Below are positions 1-8,504 of a DNA stretch of 64,000 bases, piece by piece. The DNA is from Bacillota bacterium (lineage in GTDB: Bacteria; Bacteroidota; Bacteroidia; Bacteroidales; Bacteroidaceae). The position numbers and the translations under genes were made by a program. The first letter of the stretch is position 1. Each line of letters begins with the position of its first letter. The DNA is taken from contig JAMPFD010000005.1 in NCBI GenBank assembly GCA_023664625.1, positions 124,001-188,000 of the forward strand, written 5' to 3'. Under the pieces are notes generated by a model. The model searched no databases and was not told the origin of the DNA. It saw only the letters and a list, made by a program, of their open reading frames with translations.

Positions 1-222
1 TGTTAAGAATTCAAGCAATTCATTCTGTGAAGCCTTATGGAATATCGCACCATCATGCCGCAGAGCGCCTATATCATGAATCTTACGGTCTTTCACACCT
101 ACTTCTATATCTATTATGGCATAGTTTTCCGGCTTAAGCTGCGCATGTACAGCATAATCACTGAAGAATTTCTCCGCATCTTCAGCTTTCCTGCCTCCTA
201 TGAGTCTGCTCCATAATGACAT
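1..222 (-). CDS. DEDD-type 3'-5' exonuclease domain protein, N-terminal fragment cut by window edge
   Basis: Only the first 74 codons are in the window; the ATG is at 222 and the frame stays open to base 1. Residues 34-41 form a hydrophobic strand ending in D38-I39-E40, the DxE of exonuclease motif I, followed by K-I-H-D-I-G-A at 47-53, the spacing seen in DnaQ/RNase T-fold nucleases. From family knowledge, similar N-termini in Bacteroidales often begin large proteins in which the exonuclease domain precedes a RecQ-like helicase; that part would lie left of the window and is inference. It is transcribed leftward from a TAnnTTTG promoter (290-297) and diverges from the U32 gene. Confidence 0.6.
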   Translation of the reverse strand, partial: MSLWSRLIGGRKAEDAEKFFSDYAVHAQLKPENYAIIDIEVGVKDRKIHDIGALRHDGAIFHKASQNELLEFLT

Positions 223-289
223 AATGTATATTCTGGTGATTCGTGATCTATCTCTGAAAGGGAAAAATATATGCCTTTTCTTCCGCCTG

Positions 290-323
290 CAAATTTACTA
301 AAAAATATTCGGGGACAGGCAAG
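290..323 (-). promoter_or_regulatory. Bacteroidota-type promoter for the leftward exonuclease gene
   Basis: On the minus strand TAAATTTG (290-297) matches the -7 consensus TAnnTTTG. A CTTG at 320-323 sits 22 bases upstream as an imperfect -33 element. Predicted leader is about 60 nt to the ATG at 222. Confidence 0.55.
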
Positions 324-414
324 TTGCGAAGAAAAATATGAATTTTGTCCGCAAACTTTTATGCAGCAGGGACGGCACCGCACAAAAGTCACAGACAAGC
401 CTCTGTGAAACACC

Positions 415-525
415 ATGTTACGGCAAACAAGACAAAAGATGGCCTTCCGCCAAGTAAAATGTTGCCTTCCGCATTGCAAGGTGTTGCCTTTCATGTCGCG
501 AAAGGCAACACTTTTATATCGTGCC
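415..525. repeat. Cluster of degenerate ~22-bp repeat units
   Basis: Four or so imperfect units follow each other with about 22-24 bp spacing, each containing a core resembling ATGTTGCCTTNCGC or its complement (AAAGGCAACACTTTT at about 500-515). The same type of array occurs near 21.6, 38.25 and 62.24 kb. It lies in the divergent spacer between the exonuclease and U32 genes, where no gene is seen. Confidence 0.45.
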
Positions 526-578
526 TTATGACCCTCGGCAAAAAAATGCGCCGGCAATGATTTTTTTCAAGTATATTC

Positions 579-610
579 TTTTTAATTTCCAATTAAAAAT
601 ATTATCTTTG
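579..610 (+). promoter_or_regulatory. Promoter abutting the start codon of the U32 gene
   Basis: TATCTTTG at 603-610 is a perfect TAnnTTTG -7 box and ends only four bases before the ATG at 615. A T-rich stretch at 579-583 stands at the -33 position. Transcription would begin at or inside the start codon, implying a leaderless or nearly leaderless mRNA. Confidence 0.6.
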
Positions 611-614
611 CACT

Positions 615-1889
615 ATGAACGAAAACAGACAGGAATACGAGATAATGGCACCCGTAGGCTCACGTGAGTCACTGGCGGCTGCCATAAACGCCGGGGCGCA
701 GTCGGTGTACTTCGGCATAGGGCAGCTGAACATGCGCGCCCACTCGGCATCGGCATTCTCCATTGACGACCTGCGCGAGATTGCCGCCACATGCCATGAG
801 CACGGACTGAAATCCTACCTTACCGTCAACACCGTCATCTACGGCGAGGACATCGAGACCATGCGCCGCATTGTCGATGCAGCAAAAGAGGCGGGAATCT
901 CCGCCGTCATAGCCAGTGACGTGGCCGTCATGGCCTACGCCCGCTCCATAGGACAGGAGGTTCATCTGTCCACACAGCTCAACATCTCAAACATAGAGGC
1001 GGCGAAGTTCTACGCACAGTTTGCCGATGTCGTGGTGCTGGCGCGCGAGCTGAACATGGACCAGGTGGCGGAAATCCACCGTCAGATAGTGGAGCAGAAC
1101 GTCTGCGGACCGTCGGGAAAGCTGCTGCGCATAGAGATGTTCTGCCACGGCGCGCTGTGCATGGCAATATCGGGAAAATGCTATCTCTCGCTCCAGAACG
1201 CCAACCGCTCCGCCAACCGCGGCGAGTGCGTGCAGATATGCCGCCGCGGCTACCGTGTGACGGACATTGAGACAGGCAATGAGCTGGAGATTGACAACAA
1301 GTACATCATGTCTCCGAAGGACCTGAAGACCATCCGCTTCATCGACCGCATGATGGAGGCCGGAGTGCGGGTGTTCAAGATTGAGGGCAGGGCGCGCGGA
1401 CCGGAATATGTCGACAATGTGGTGCGCTGCTACAACGAAGCCATCAACGCCGTGCTCAACGACCACAGGAACAAAGGCACGGACTGCAGGAAGGAGTTCA
1501 CGGAGGCGCGGAAAGACGAATGGGACGAGCGGCTCTCGCGTGTCTTCAACCGCGGCTTCTGGGACGGATACTACCAAGGGCAGACCCTCGGCGAATGGAA
1601 CGACTCCTACGGCTCAAAGGCCACGGAGAAGAAAATCTACAGCGCGAAGACCATAAAATATTTCTCCAGGATAGGAGTGGCGGAGTTCCAGATCGAGGCA
1701 CAGGGCATCACGGCAGGCGACACACTCCTTGTCACGGGACCGACGACGGGCGCGCTGCGCTTCGAGTGCAAGGAGATAAGGTACGACCTCCTGCCTGTGG
1801 AGAAGGCGGAGAAAGGATGGCGCGTAAGCATCCCCGTGCCGGAGAAAGTGCGTCCGAGCGACAAGCTTTTCGTGCTGAAGAAAAACTGA
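615..1889 (+). CDS. Peptidase U32 family protein, likely tRNA 5-hydroxyuridine (TrhP-type) enzyme
   Basis: 424 residues. The N-terminus (E-I-M-A-P-V-G-S) matches the start of U32 proteins, and residues ~175-192 carry the family signature E-M-F-C-H-G-A-L-C-x4-G-K-C-Y-L-S with its clustered cysteines. Another Cys set follows at C-V-Q-I-C-R-R (~206-212). Length fits the YegQ/TrhP group (~450 aa), whose E. coli member helps hydroxylate uridine 34 of tRNAs; the old 'collagenase' label is weakly supported. Which U32 paralogue this is cannot be fixed from sequence alone, so no symbol is given. The second in-frame ATG (645) would remove the first beta strand, so 615 is preferred. Confidence 0.85.
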   Translation: MNENRQEYEIMAPVGSRESLAAAINAGAQSVYFGIGQLNMRAHSASAFSIDDLREIAATCHEHGLKSYLTVNTVIYGEDIETMRRIVDAAKEAGISAVIASDVAVMAYARSIGQEVHLSTQLNISNIEAAKFYAQFADVVVLARELNMDQVAEIHRQIVEQNVCGPSGKLLRIEMFCHGALCMAISGKCYLSLQNANRSANRGECVQICRRGYRVTDIETGNELEIDNKYIMSPKDLKTIRFIDRMMEAGVRVFKIEGRARGPEYVDNVVRCYNEAINAVLNDHRNKGTDCRKEFTEARKDEWDERLSRVFNRGFWDGYYQGQTLGEWNDSYGSKATEKKIYSAKTIKYFSRIGVAEFQIEAQGITAGDTLLVTGPTTGALRFECKEIRYDLLPVEKAEKGWRVSIPVPEKVRPSDKLFVLKKN

Positions 1890-1961
1890 AGCCTCATTGC
1901 CGACATTGTCAGTGATGACAGCATTGACAAAACTTACAAAAGAAAAAAACAGAACACAGTC

Positions 1962-2384
1962 ATGACAATAAACGAGATACAAGACGAAGTGATAGAGGAG
2001 TTCCAGGACTTTGACGACTGGATGGACAAATACCAGCTGCTTATCGACCTCGGCAACGAGCAGGAACCATTGGAGGACAGATACAAGACCGACGACAATC
2101 TCATCGACGGATGCCAGAGCCGCGTATGGCTCCAGGCGGACATGAACGGCGGACTTCTCCATCTGCGGGCTGAGAGCGACGCACTCATCGTAAAGGGAAT
2201 AATAGCACTCCTCATACGTGTCCTTAACGACCACACCCCGCAGGAGATACTTGACACCGACCTTTACTTCATAGAGCGCATCGGACTGAAGGACCATCTC
2301 TCGCCCACACGCTCCAACGGGCTGCTCGCCATGGTGAAGAAGATCAAGATGTACGCCCTCGCCTTCGCCCGGCAGAAAGATTGA
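1962..2384 (+). CDS. sufE: SufE family sulfur acceptor for Fe-S cluster assembly
   Basis: 140 residues, the usual SufE length. The hallmark G-C-Q-S-R-V-W places the sulfur-accepting cysteine at residue 51, the same position as in E. coli SufE. SufE takes persulfide sulfur from the cysteine desulfurase SufS and passes it to the SufBCD scaffold in the cytoplasm. The C-terminal S-x-x-R-x-N-G-L-L-A-M segment is also typical. No suf genes are adjacent; the gene sits 72 bases after the U32 gene and 146 bases before an unknown gene linked to rpoN. Confidence 0.93.
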   Translation: MTINEIQDEVIEEFQDFDDWMDKYQLLIDLGNEQEPLEDRYKTDDNLIDGCQSRVWLQADMNGGLLHLRAESDALIVKGIIALLIRVLNDHTPQEILDTDLYFIERIGLKDHLSPTRSNGLLAMVKKIKMYALAFARQKD

Positions 2385-2395
2385 CGGAGTTACAG

Positions 2396-2530
2396 GGGAT
2401 TACGATTTCACGGTTATGCGGAAGCATGCGGATTCCATAACCGGGAAACCGAAGACCTGCGCCCCATGCCCCAAAATCATAGAGTCCACAACCGCAAACC
2501 CTATAACCATATAACCTCAAAACCGCAACC
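2396..2530. repeat. Inverted GGTTAT...ATAACC spacer element
   Basis: The spacer starts with CGGTTATG (2411-2418) and runs through GGAAGCATGCGG to CATAACCG (2438-2445), which can pair as a stem. It continues as an A/C-rich string of ATAACC/ACAACC units up to the next ATG. The same G/T-first, A/C-last design fills many other spacers in the window. Confidence 0.5.
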
Positions 2531-3187
2531 ATGCCCTGGACAGACGAACTTTGGCCTTTCGTGATACAGCTGTATCAGAAGAAGCCGTCCGGCATCAAGC
2601 CAATGTACTCGCGCGACACCGTACGGCTGGCACTTGAACTGCATATTCCTCCGCAGGTGATCTACCAGAAGATGTTCCGGCTGAGACAACCGCTGCCGCC
2701 GTCACTGGAAAGACTCATGGAGACCGTCGGCAAGAGTCCGAAGAAGCTCTCCACGATGTGCAGGAAGCTGCGCTCCCTCAACGGCATGGGGAACGCCGGC
2801 GAGTTCTACGACAATGTGAAAGTATGCGAGACCTTCGAACTTGACTTCCGACCCGTCAACGCCCCCACGGCACAGATGACGGGACGGCCGCTGATGACCC
2901 CGGTGATGCTCATCATGATTCTCGACCTCTACTTCCGCCTCATCCCTGCGACAATGGTGGAAGAGACGCCCGATGTCAGGGATATGGCACGGATGCTCGA
3001 CATACGGCCGGAGGACATAGTATATGTGCTGGAGATATTCCTGCGCTGCGACCCGTTCGTGGAGACGCCCGGAGACATCGACGACCCGATGCTTGAGCCT
3101 TGCAAAAAGATTTGGTGCCGGTACGCATACGACGACCCGATGATTCTCTCCAATCTGGCACGGCAACTGGAATATTACTGGAAATAG
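2531..3187 (+). CDS. Conserved hypothetical protein upstream of rpoN
   Basis: 218 residues, no signal peptide or membrane segment. I do not recognise a named domain. The protein is mostly helical in appearance, with a basic Ser/Lys stretch (V-G-K-S-P-K-K-L-S) near residue 66 and a short hydrophobic helix near 125-137 (M-T-P-V-M-L-I-M-I-L-D-L-Y). It lies between sufE and rpoN in the same orientation with 96 bases to rpoN; by analogy such neighbours are kept in related genomes, but the function is unknown. The start is the first ATG after an ATAACC-rich spacer without a Shine-Dalgarno sequence. Confidence 0.7.
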   Translation: MPWTDELWPFVIQLYQKKPSGIKPMYSRDTVRLALELHIPPQVIYQKMFRLRQPLPPSLERLMETVGKSPKKLSTMCRKLRSLNGMGNAGEFYDNVKVCETFELDFRPVNAPTAQMTGRPLMTPVMLIMILDLYFRLIPATMVEETPDVRDMARMLDIRPEDIVYVLEIFLRCDPFVETPGDIDDPMLEPCKKIWCRYAYDDPMILSNLARQLEYYWK

Positions 3188-3283
3188 ATCATGCGGCTGT
3201 ACGGAAGCATGCCGGCTCAATCACCCAGGACCCCACGATAACCCACAACCCATAACCGTAAAACCTCATAACTCCCACAACCA

Positions 3284-4738
3284 ATGAAACAACGTCTTTC
3301 CGCCATACAGAAACAGGAGCAGCGGCAGCTTCTGCAACAGCATCTGTCAGGACAGCAGATTCTTGTCGTGAAGATGCTTGAGATGCCCCTTGCCCAGCTG
3401 GAAGACAATGTGCTCAGGGAACTGGACACTAATCCGTCGCTCGAGCAGGACTACGACGACCACGGAGCAGAGGAGACCATTGCAGAAACAGCACCGAAGA
3501 GCGACGAGGAAGAGAGAAGGGACGACGCCCTCAGCGACGCCCTCGACCTCATGGGCAAGGACGACCGCATGGCCTTCGGAAAGGACGGAGAGGAAAGGAA
3601 CTTCGAGGACGGGAACACGGTCTCATTCATAGACACGCTCAACGAACAGATGAACCTCGAGGAACTGTCGGAAGAAGAGCATCAGATCATGGAATATCTC
3701 ATCTGCTCCCTTGACGACGACGGACTGCTGCGCAAGGATTTGCAGACAATCTCCGACGAGCTTGCCATATACAGCAACATCTTCGTCGAGCCGGAGACCA
3801 TCGAGTCAGTGCTCATGAAGCTCCAGGAGTTCGACCCGGCAGGCATCGGGACGAGAAACCTGAAGGAATGTCTCCTCGTCCAGGTCGGCAGAATGACGGC
3901 AACGCCGCAGACAATGCTCATGTACCGCATCATAGACGAATGCTATGACGATTTCAGCAACAACCGGTGGGAACGCATCTGCCGGCAGCTCCGCCTGCCG
4001 GAACAGCAGGCTGAGGAGATAAGACGCGAGATAAGACACCGCCTCAATCCAAAGCCGGGAGCAGCCTTCGGAGAGACACAGGGACGCTCCATGCAGCAGA
4101 TCACACCCGACTTCATAGTCCATGTTGACTATGACGGCAACATCTCTTTTGAACTGAACAACGGAAGGGTGCCTCAGCTCCATGTCGTCCGGGAGGATGA
4201 GGAACTGATAAACGAGATGAGCGGCACGCAGATGAACCGTGAGGAGAAAGACGCCTTTGACTTCACAAAGGCTAACGTGGAGAGCGCGAAGATGTACATA
4301 GAGGCCCTGAGGCAACGGAACAGAACCCTCGTGCTTGCCATGGACACCATAATAAAAATGCAGCGGCGTTACTTCCTCAGCGGTGACGAGAACGACATAA
4401 GGCCCATGGTGCTGAAAAACGTGGCAGAACGTACGGGACTCGACATATCCACCATATCAAGAGTAAGCCGCGAGAAATATGTCCAGACACCGTGGGGCAC
4501 CTTCCCGCTGAGACACTTCTTCTCTGAAGGCTATGAGACAAAGGACGGGGAAATAATGGCGACAAAGGTCATAAAGGCCGCTCTGAAAGAAATAATCGAA
4601 CACGAGGACAGGAAGAGCCCTCTCTCTGACGAGAAACTCGTCGCCGTCATGAAAGAGAAAGGCTTCCCCATAGCGCGCCGCACGATAGCAAAGTACCGCG
4701 AACAGCTTGGCATCCCCGCCGCAAGACTGAGGAAATAG
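3284..4738 (+). CDS. rpoN: RNA polymerase sigma-54 factor
   Basis: 484 residues with the full sigma-54 layout. The Gln/Leu-rich region I occupies residues ~1-45 (Q-L-L-Q-Q-H-L-S-G-Q-Q-I-L) and contacts AAA+ activators. An acidic region II follows (~50-115), then the core-binding domain. The DNA-binding C-terminus ends with the RpoN box A-R-R-T-I-A-K-Y-R (residues ~463-471), which reads the -24 promoter element. Transcription from sigma-54 needs an enhancer-binding activator, and none is encoded in this window. It is the third of four closely packed rightward genes. Confidence 0.96.
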   Translation: MKQRLSAIQKQEQRQLLQQHLSGQQILVVKMLEMPLAQLEDNVLRELDTNPSLEQDYDDHGAEETIAETAPKSDEEERRDDALSDALDLMGKDDRMAFGKDGEERNFEDGNTVSFIDTLNEQMNLEELSEEEHQIMEYLICSLDDDGLLRKDLQTISDELAIYSNIFVEPETIESVLMKLQEFDPAGIGTRNLKECLLVQVGRMTATPQTMLMYRIIDECYDDFSNNRWERICRQLRLPEQQAEEIRREIRHRLNPKPGAAFGETQGRSMQQITPDFIVHVDYDGNISFELNNGRVPQLHVVREDEELINEMSGTQMNREEKDAFDFTKANVESAKMYIEALRQRNRTLVLAMDTIIKMQRRYFLSGDENDIRPMVLKNVAERTGLDISTISRVSREKYVQTPWGTFPLRHFFSEGYETKDGEIMATKVIKAALKEIIEHEDRKSPLSDEKLVAVMKEKGFPIARRTIAKYREQLGIPAARLRK

Positions 4739-4854
4739 GCTTCATGGTTGTGCCGCTTTTTTTACAGTATGACGTCTTGCGAAAGCATGCCATAACGTCC
4801 CGTAACCTACAACAAGATAAAAAACCACAACCGCATAAACCCACAACCGTAAAG

Positions 4855-5472
4855 ATGTCCGAAAAGAAACTGATTCCCGTGGCACGCATGCTGTCACTGT
4901 TGTTCACGCCGTTCTATCTTCCCCTGGTGGGAATGATAGGGCTGTTCACATTCAGCTACCTCAGCCTTCTGCCATGGCAGTATAAGATGCATGTCATCAT
5001 CGCCACATACTTCTTCACGATACTCCTGCCGACGGTGCTCATACGTATTTACCGACGGTACCACGGATGGTCGCTATACCATCTCAGGAAGCGTGAGAAG
5101 CGCATGGTGCCGTACATCATCTCCATCCTCTCCTATCTCGCCTGCTACAACATGATGAAATGGATGCACTTCCCGCATTTCATGTCTTCCATCATCGTGG
5201 CGGCACTCTTCGTACAGATTGTCTGCGCCTTGTTCAACAACTGGCTGAAAGTCTCCACACACATGGCGGCGATAGGAGGAATGGCCGGAGGCGTGGCGGC
5301 ATTCTCCTTCATATTCGGATTCAACCCGACATGGTGGCTCTCGACACTCATAATCATCGCCGGACTCCTCGGAACGTCACGCATGCTCCTGAGACTGCAC
5401 ACCCTCTCCGAAATATGCACGGGATTCATCGTGGGATTCATAACGACATTCATCGCAGTACTTATAATATAA
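4855..5472 (+). CDS. PAP2-related integral membrane protein
   Basis: 205 residues from the ATG at 4855; an earlier ATG at 4744 would add a non-conserved tail translated from the repeat-like spacer, so it is rejected. The protein has about six hydrophobic segments. The C-terminal part keeps the outline of PAP2 phosphatase motifs: K-V-S-T-H-M-A where S-G-H is expected and S-R-M-L-L-R-L-H-T-L-S-E in place of SRxxxGxHxxxD. The catalytic pattern is imperfect, so it may be a PAP2-like lipid phosphatase or a non-catalytic relative. It follows rpoN by 116 bases. Confidence 0.7.
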   Translation: MSEKKLIPVARMLSLLFTPFYLPLVGMIGLFTFSYLSLLPWQYKMHVIIATYFFTILLPTVLIRIYRRYHGWSLYHLRKREKRMVPYIISILSYLACYNMMKWMHFPHFMSSIIVAALFVQIVCALFNNWLKVSTHMAAIGGMAGGVAAFSFIFGFNPTWWLSTLIIIAGLLGTSRMLLRLHTLSEICTGFIVGFITTFIAVLII

Positions 5473-5606
5473 GGCCTGGGGCCATGGGGAACAAGGCTAA
5501 AAGAACATACGGGACTATGCCTGAACCACAGCCGATAGTCCATAACAGCAAAACCGTATCCCCACACAAAGCCACAACCGTAAAACCATAAAAAAAACGT
5601 AAAAAT

Positions 5607-6116
5607 ATGAAACCGTCAGTATCAATCATCATGGGCAGCACAAGTGACCTGCCGGTAATGGAAAAGGCTCTGAAATTCCTTGACGAGCAGCAGATACCTT
5701 TCGAAGTCAATGCACTCTCCGCCCACCGCACTCCTGATGCCGTGGAGGAATTTGCGAAGAACGCCGCCGCACGCGGAATAAAAGTAATCATCGCCGCTGC
5801 AGGAATGGCTGCCGCACTGCCCGGAGTCATCGCGGCATCCACCACACTGCCGGTCATCGGCGTGCCGGTTAAAGGCAGCGTGCTCGACGGCGTGGACGCG
5901 CTCTACTCAATCATACAGATGCCGCCGGGAATCCCTGTCGCCACAGTGGGCATCAATGCTTCTCTCAATGCCGCAATCCTTGCCATGGAAATGATAGCCC
6001 TCTCTGACAGCAATGTGGCGGAACGCCTCGGCGCATACAAGGCTTCCCTGTGCAAGAAGATAGAGAAGGCGAACCAAGACCTCGCGGAAGTGAAGTACAC
6101 ATACAGGACAAACTGA
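5607..6116 (+). CDS. purE: N5-carboxyaminoimidazole ribonucleotide mutase
   Basis: 169 residues, the length of class I PurE. It has the phosphate/substrate loop M-G-S-T-S-D-L at residues ~10-16, the S-A-H-R-T-P signature at ~46-51, and the A-A-G-M-A-A-A-L-P-G-V segment typical of PurE. It moves the carboxyl group of N5-CAIR to make CAIR in purine synthesis. The partner purK is not in the window. The stop lies 10 bases before ispG, so the two are probably co-transcribed. Confidence 0.96.
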   Translation: MKPSVSIIMGSTSDLPVMEKALKFLDEQQIPFEVNALSAHRTPDAVEEFAKNAAARGIKVIIAAAGMAAALPGVIAASTTLPVIGVPVKGSVLDGVDALYSIIQMPPGIPVATVGINASLNAAILAMEMIALSDSNVAERLGAYKASLCKKIEKANQDLAEVKYTYRTN

Positions 6117-6126
6117 AAAAGAAAGT

Positions 6127-7512
6127 ATGGAAAGAAGAAAGACTACCGTCACGAATGCCGGCACCACTGCCATCGGCGGGGACAACCCAATCCGTGTGCA
6201 GTCGATGACAACCACCAGCACCAACGCCACCGAGGCTTGCGTGGAACAGGTCAAACGGATTGTAACGGCAGGCGGAGAACTGGTGAGACTGACCACACAG
6301 GGTGTCCGTGAGGCTGAGAACATGCGCAACATCTCCAAGGCTCTCAGGGCGGAAGGAATCATGACCCCTCTCGTTGCCGACGTACATTTCAATGCCAATG
6401 TAGCCGATACGGCAGCACTCTACTGCGAGAAAGTCCGCGTCAATCCCGGAAACTACGTCGACCCGGCACGCACATTCAGACAGCTGGAGTACACGGACGA
6501 GGAATATGCCGCGGAACTCCGCAAGATAGAGAACAGGTTCGTGCCGTTCCTGAACATCTGCAAGGAGCACGACACTGCTGTGCGCATCGGCGTCAACCAC
6601 GGCTCACTGTCCGACCGCATCATGTCACGCTACGGCGACACCCCTGAGGGCATCGTGGAATCGTGCATGGAATTTCTGAGAATATGCCGCCGGGAGAACT
6701 TCAACAACGTTGTCATCTCCATCAAGGCATCCAACACCGTGGTGATGGTCCGCAGCGTACGTCTCCTCGTCAAGGCAATGGACAAGGAAGACATGCACTA
6801 CCCTCTCCACCTCGGCGTAACCGAAGCCGGCGAGGGAGAGGACGGCAGGATAAAGTCCGCCGTGGGCATAGGAGCACTCCTCACGGAAGGCATCGGCGAC
6901 ACCATCCGTGTCAGCCTCTCCGAAGAACCGGAGTATGAGATTCCCGTGGCAAGGAAACTCGTGGCGGCCATCGGCGAATGTGCCGAAAGAAGGGAACATG
7001 CGGAAATAACCGACGGCACGCTCCGCCTCTCTTTCCGCGAGGACAACCTTGAAGACCTTCAGCTGAAGGCGGCAATGTCTGCCGGCGCACTGCTCATTGA
7101 CGGCAAGGCCAAACACCTTGTCATAGAGAACAACTCGGAGGCTCTTGACACTGACCTCACAGCCCTTGCCGACAGCATACTCCAGGCGGCAAGAGTGAAG
7201 TTCACAAAGCCGGAATACATCTCATGTCCGGGATGCGGACGCACTCTCTACGACCTTCAGGCAACAATAGCAAGGATAAAAGCCGCCGTCAACAGCGAGG
7301 CTGAGCATGACAGCCGTTTCAAGACACTGAAAATAGGTATCATGGGATGCATAGTCAACGGGCCGGGCGAGATGGCGGATGCCGATTTCGGATATGTCGG
7401 AGCCGGGCCGGGACGCGTCTCTCTCTATAGACAGAAGGAGTGTGTACAGAAGAACATCCCTGCCGAAGAGGCGGTGGAGAAACTTATGGAACTCATTAAG
7501 AAATCAATGTAA
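6127..7512 (+). CDS. ispG: 4-hydroxy-3-methylbut-2-enyl diphosphate synthase
   Basis: 461 residues. The N-terminal TIM-barrel part is clear (I-R-V-Q-S-M-T-T-T, then V-N-H-G-S-L-S-D-R and the E-A-G-E-G substrate loop). The C-terminal Fe-S domain has C367-P-G-C370 and C408 in M-G-C-I-V-N-G-P-G-E. IspG reduces methylerythritol cyclodiphosphate to HMBPP with a [4Fe-4S] cluster in the MEP pathway. E. coli IspG is about 370 aa, while many Bacteroidota and plant forms are near or above 600 aa because of an inserted A* domain. This one is intermediate, suggesting a shortened insert (~residues 280-360); that length comparison is from memory. Confidence 0.95.
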   Translation: MERRKTTVTNAGTTAIGGDNPIRVQSMTTTSTNATEACVEQVKRIVTAGGELVRLTTQGVREAENMRNISKALRAEGIMTPLVADVHFNANVADTAALYCEKVRVNPGNYVDPARTFRQLEYTDEEYAAELRKIENRFVPFLNICKEHDTAVRIGVNHGSLSDRIMSRYGDTPEGIVESCMEFLRICRRENFNNVVISIKASNTVVMVRSVRLLVKAMDKEDMHYPLHLGVTEAGEGEDGRIKSAVGIGALLTEGIGDTIRVSLSEEPEYEIPVARKLVAAIGECAERREHAEITDGTLRLSFREDNLEDLQLKAAMSAGALLIDGKAKHLVIENNSEALDTDLTALADSILQAARVKFTKPEYISCPGCGRTLYDLQATIARIKAAVNSEAEHDSRFKTLKIGIMGCIVNGPGEMADADFGYVGAGPGRVSLYRQKECVQKNIPAEEAVEKLMELIKKSM

Positions 7513-7682
7513 CTGCCGGTTATGTGATACTGCCGCCGGCATAAAGTCATACGTATAAGGTTGCCGGTATCCGGCCTGTCGGCTGTCCGGCACATATTTC
7601 CGGCATAAAGCCTCATACTGACAACGGGAAACAAAACCGGCACACGACATACAGCCCGCATAACCGCAAAATCCTGAAAACC

Positions 7683-8414
7683 ATGAAACTACCTTATCTT
7701 ATAATCTCACTTATCCTTCTTGCCCTGCCTGCCGGTGCGCAGAAGGAAACACAAAAGAAAGCATTCGGATACGGCGTCACATTCCTCGAAGAAGGCGAAA
7801 GCATGCCCGACGCCCTCTACTACCTTCCCGCCCCGCCGGAGTTCGGCACAGAGGCCTTCATCAACGACAGCATCGTCTATGAAGAAGGGAAACGCCTGCG
7901 CCTCACGGCACGCGGAGACACCGCCGTCATGGACGTAAACACCTCCATACCTTATTATTTCAAACGTTTCTCCCCGGCCATAGGCAAAGAACTCACGGAA
8001 GAGAAGTATCCTGTCCTTGCAAAGACTCTCAGAGGAGTATTGCAGGATGTCCGCGGCGGAATACAGCATGCGAAGAACACTTTCGCGCGCCATCGCCCAT
8101 ACCAGCACTTCAACGAGAGCACTCCGATTCCCGAGGATGAGCATCCGGCAGACTTCACTTCCTACCCCTCCGGCCACACCGTGCGCGCATGGGCTGCCGC
8201 AATGCTCCTGACAGCCATCTATCCTGAGTCCGGAACGGAAATCATGCGCATCGGCTATGACCTCGGCGCCAGCCGCACCATAGCGGGCTTCCACTACCAG
8301 AGTGACGTCGATGCCGCACGCCTCTGCGCCGGAGCAGGCTTCGCACGCCTCTGCGCAAAGAAAAGTTTCCTCAAGGCTCTCATGGAATGCCGGAAGGAAG
8401 CCCGTAAGAAGTGA
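7683..8414 (+). CDS. Class A non-specific acid phosphatase (PAP2 family), exported
   Basis: 243 residues with a signal peptide (~1-19, ending A-L-P-A-G-A-Q). All three PAP2 motifs are present: K131-x6-R138-P, P-S163-G-H165, and S198-R-x3-G-x-H204-x3-D208, in the order and spacing of PhoN/PhoC-type enzymes. It would hydrolyse phosphomonoesters in the periplasm. The gene ends 90 bases from the convergent miaB, with a strong shared terminator between them. Confidence 0.9.
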   Translation: MKLPYLIISLILLALPAGAQKETQKKAFGYGVTFLEEGESMPDALYYLPAPPEFGTEAFINDSIVYEEGKRLRLTARGDTAVMDVNTSIPYYFKRFSPAIGKELTEEKYPVLAKTLRGVLQDVRGGIQHAKNTFARHRPYQHFNESTPIPEDEHPADFTSYPSGHTVRAWAAAMLLTAIYPESGTEIMRIGYDLGASRTIAGFHYQSDVDAARLCAGAGFARLCAKKSFLKALMECRKEARKK

Positions 8415-8451
8415 CCGGAGCGGTAAGAGCCCGCATGAAACATTCCGGAAA

Positions 8452-8500
8452 AGCAATAACGGCAGTACGCACCGTAATGGTATGTACTGCCGTTATTGCT
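8452..8500. terminator. Bidirectional intrinsic terminator between acid phosphatase and miaB
   Basis: A perfect 17-bp inverted repeat (AGCAATAACGGCAGTAC at 8452-8468 and its complement at 8484-8500) with a 15-base loop lies between two convergent genes. It can serve both strands; the miaB stop codon begins five bases after it. Confidence 0.85.
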
Positions 8501-8504
8501 TCTG

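Noticed and set aside
198..557. 119-codon minus-strand frame in the exonuclease/U32 spacer
   Set aside because: It overlaps both promoters and the 22-bp repeats, with no family resemblance.
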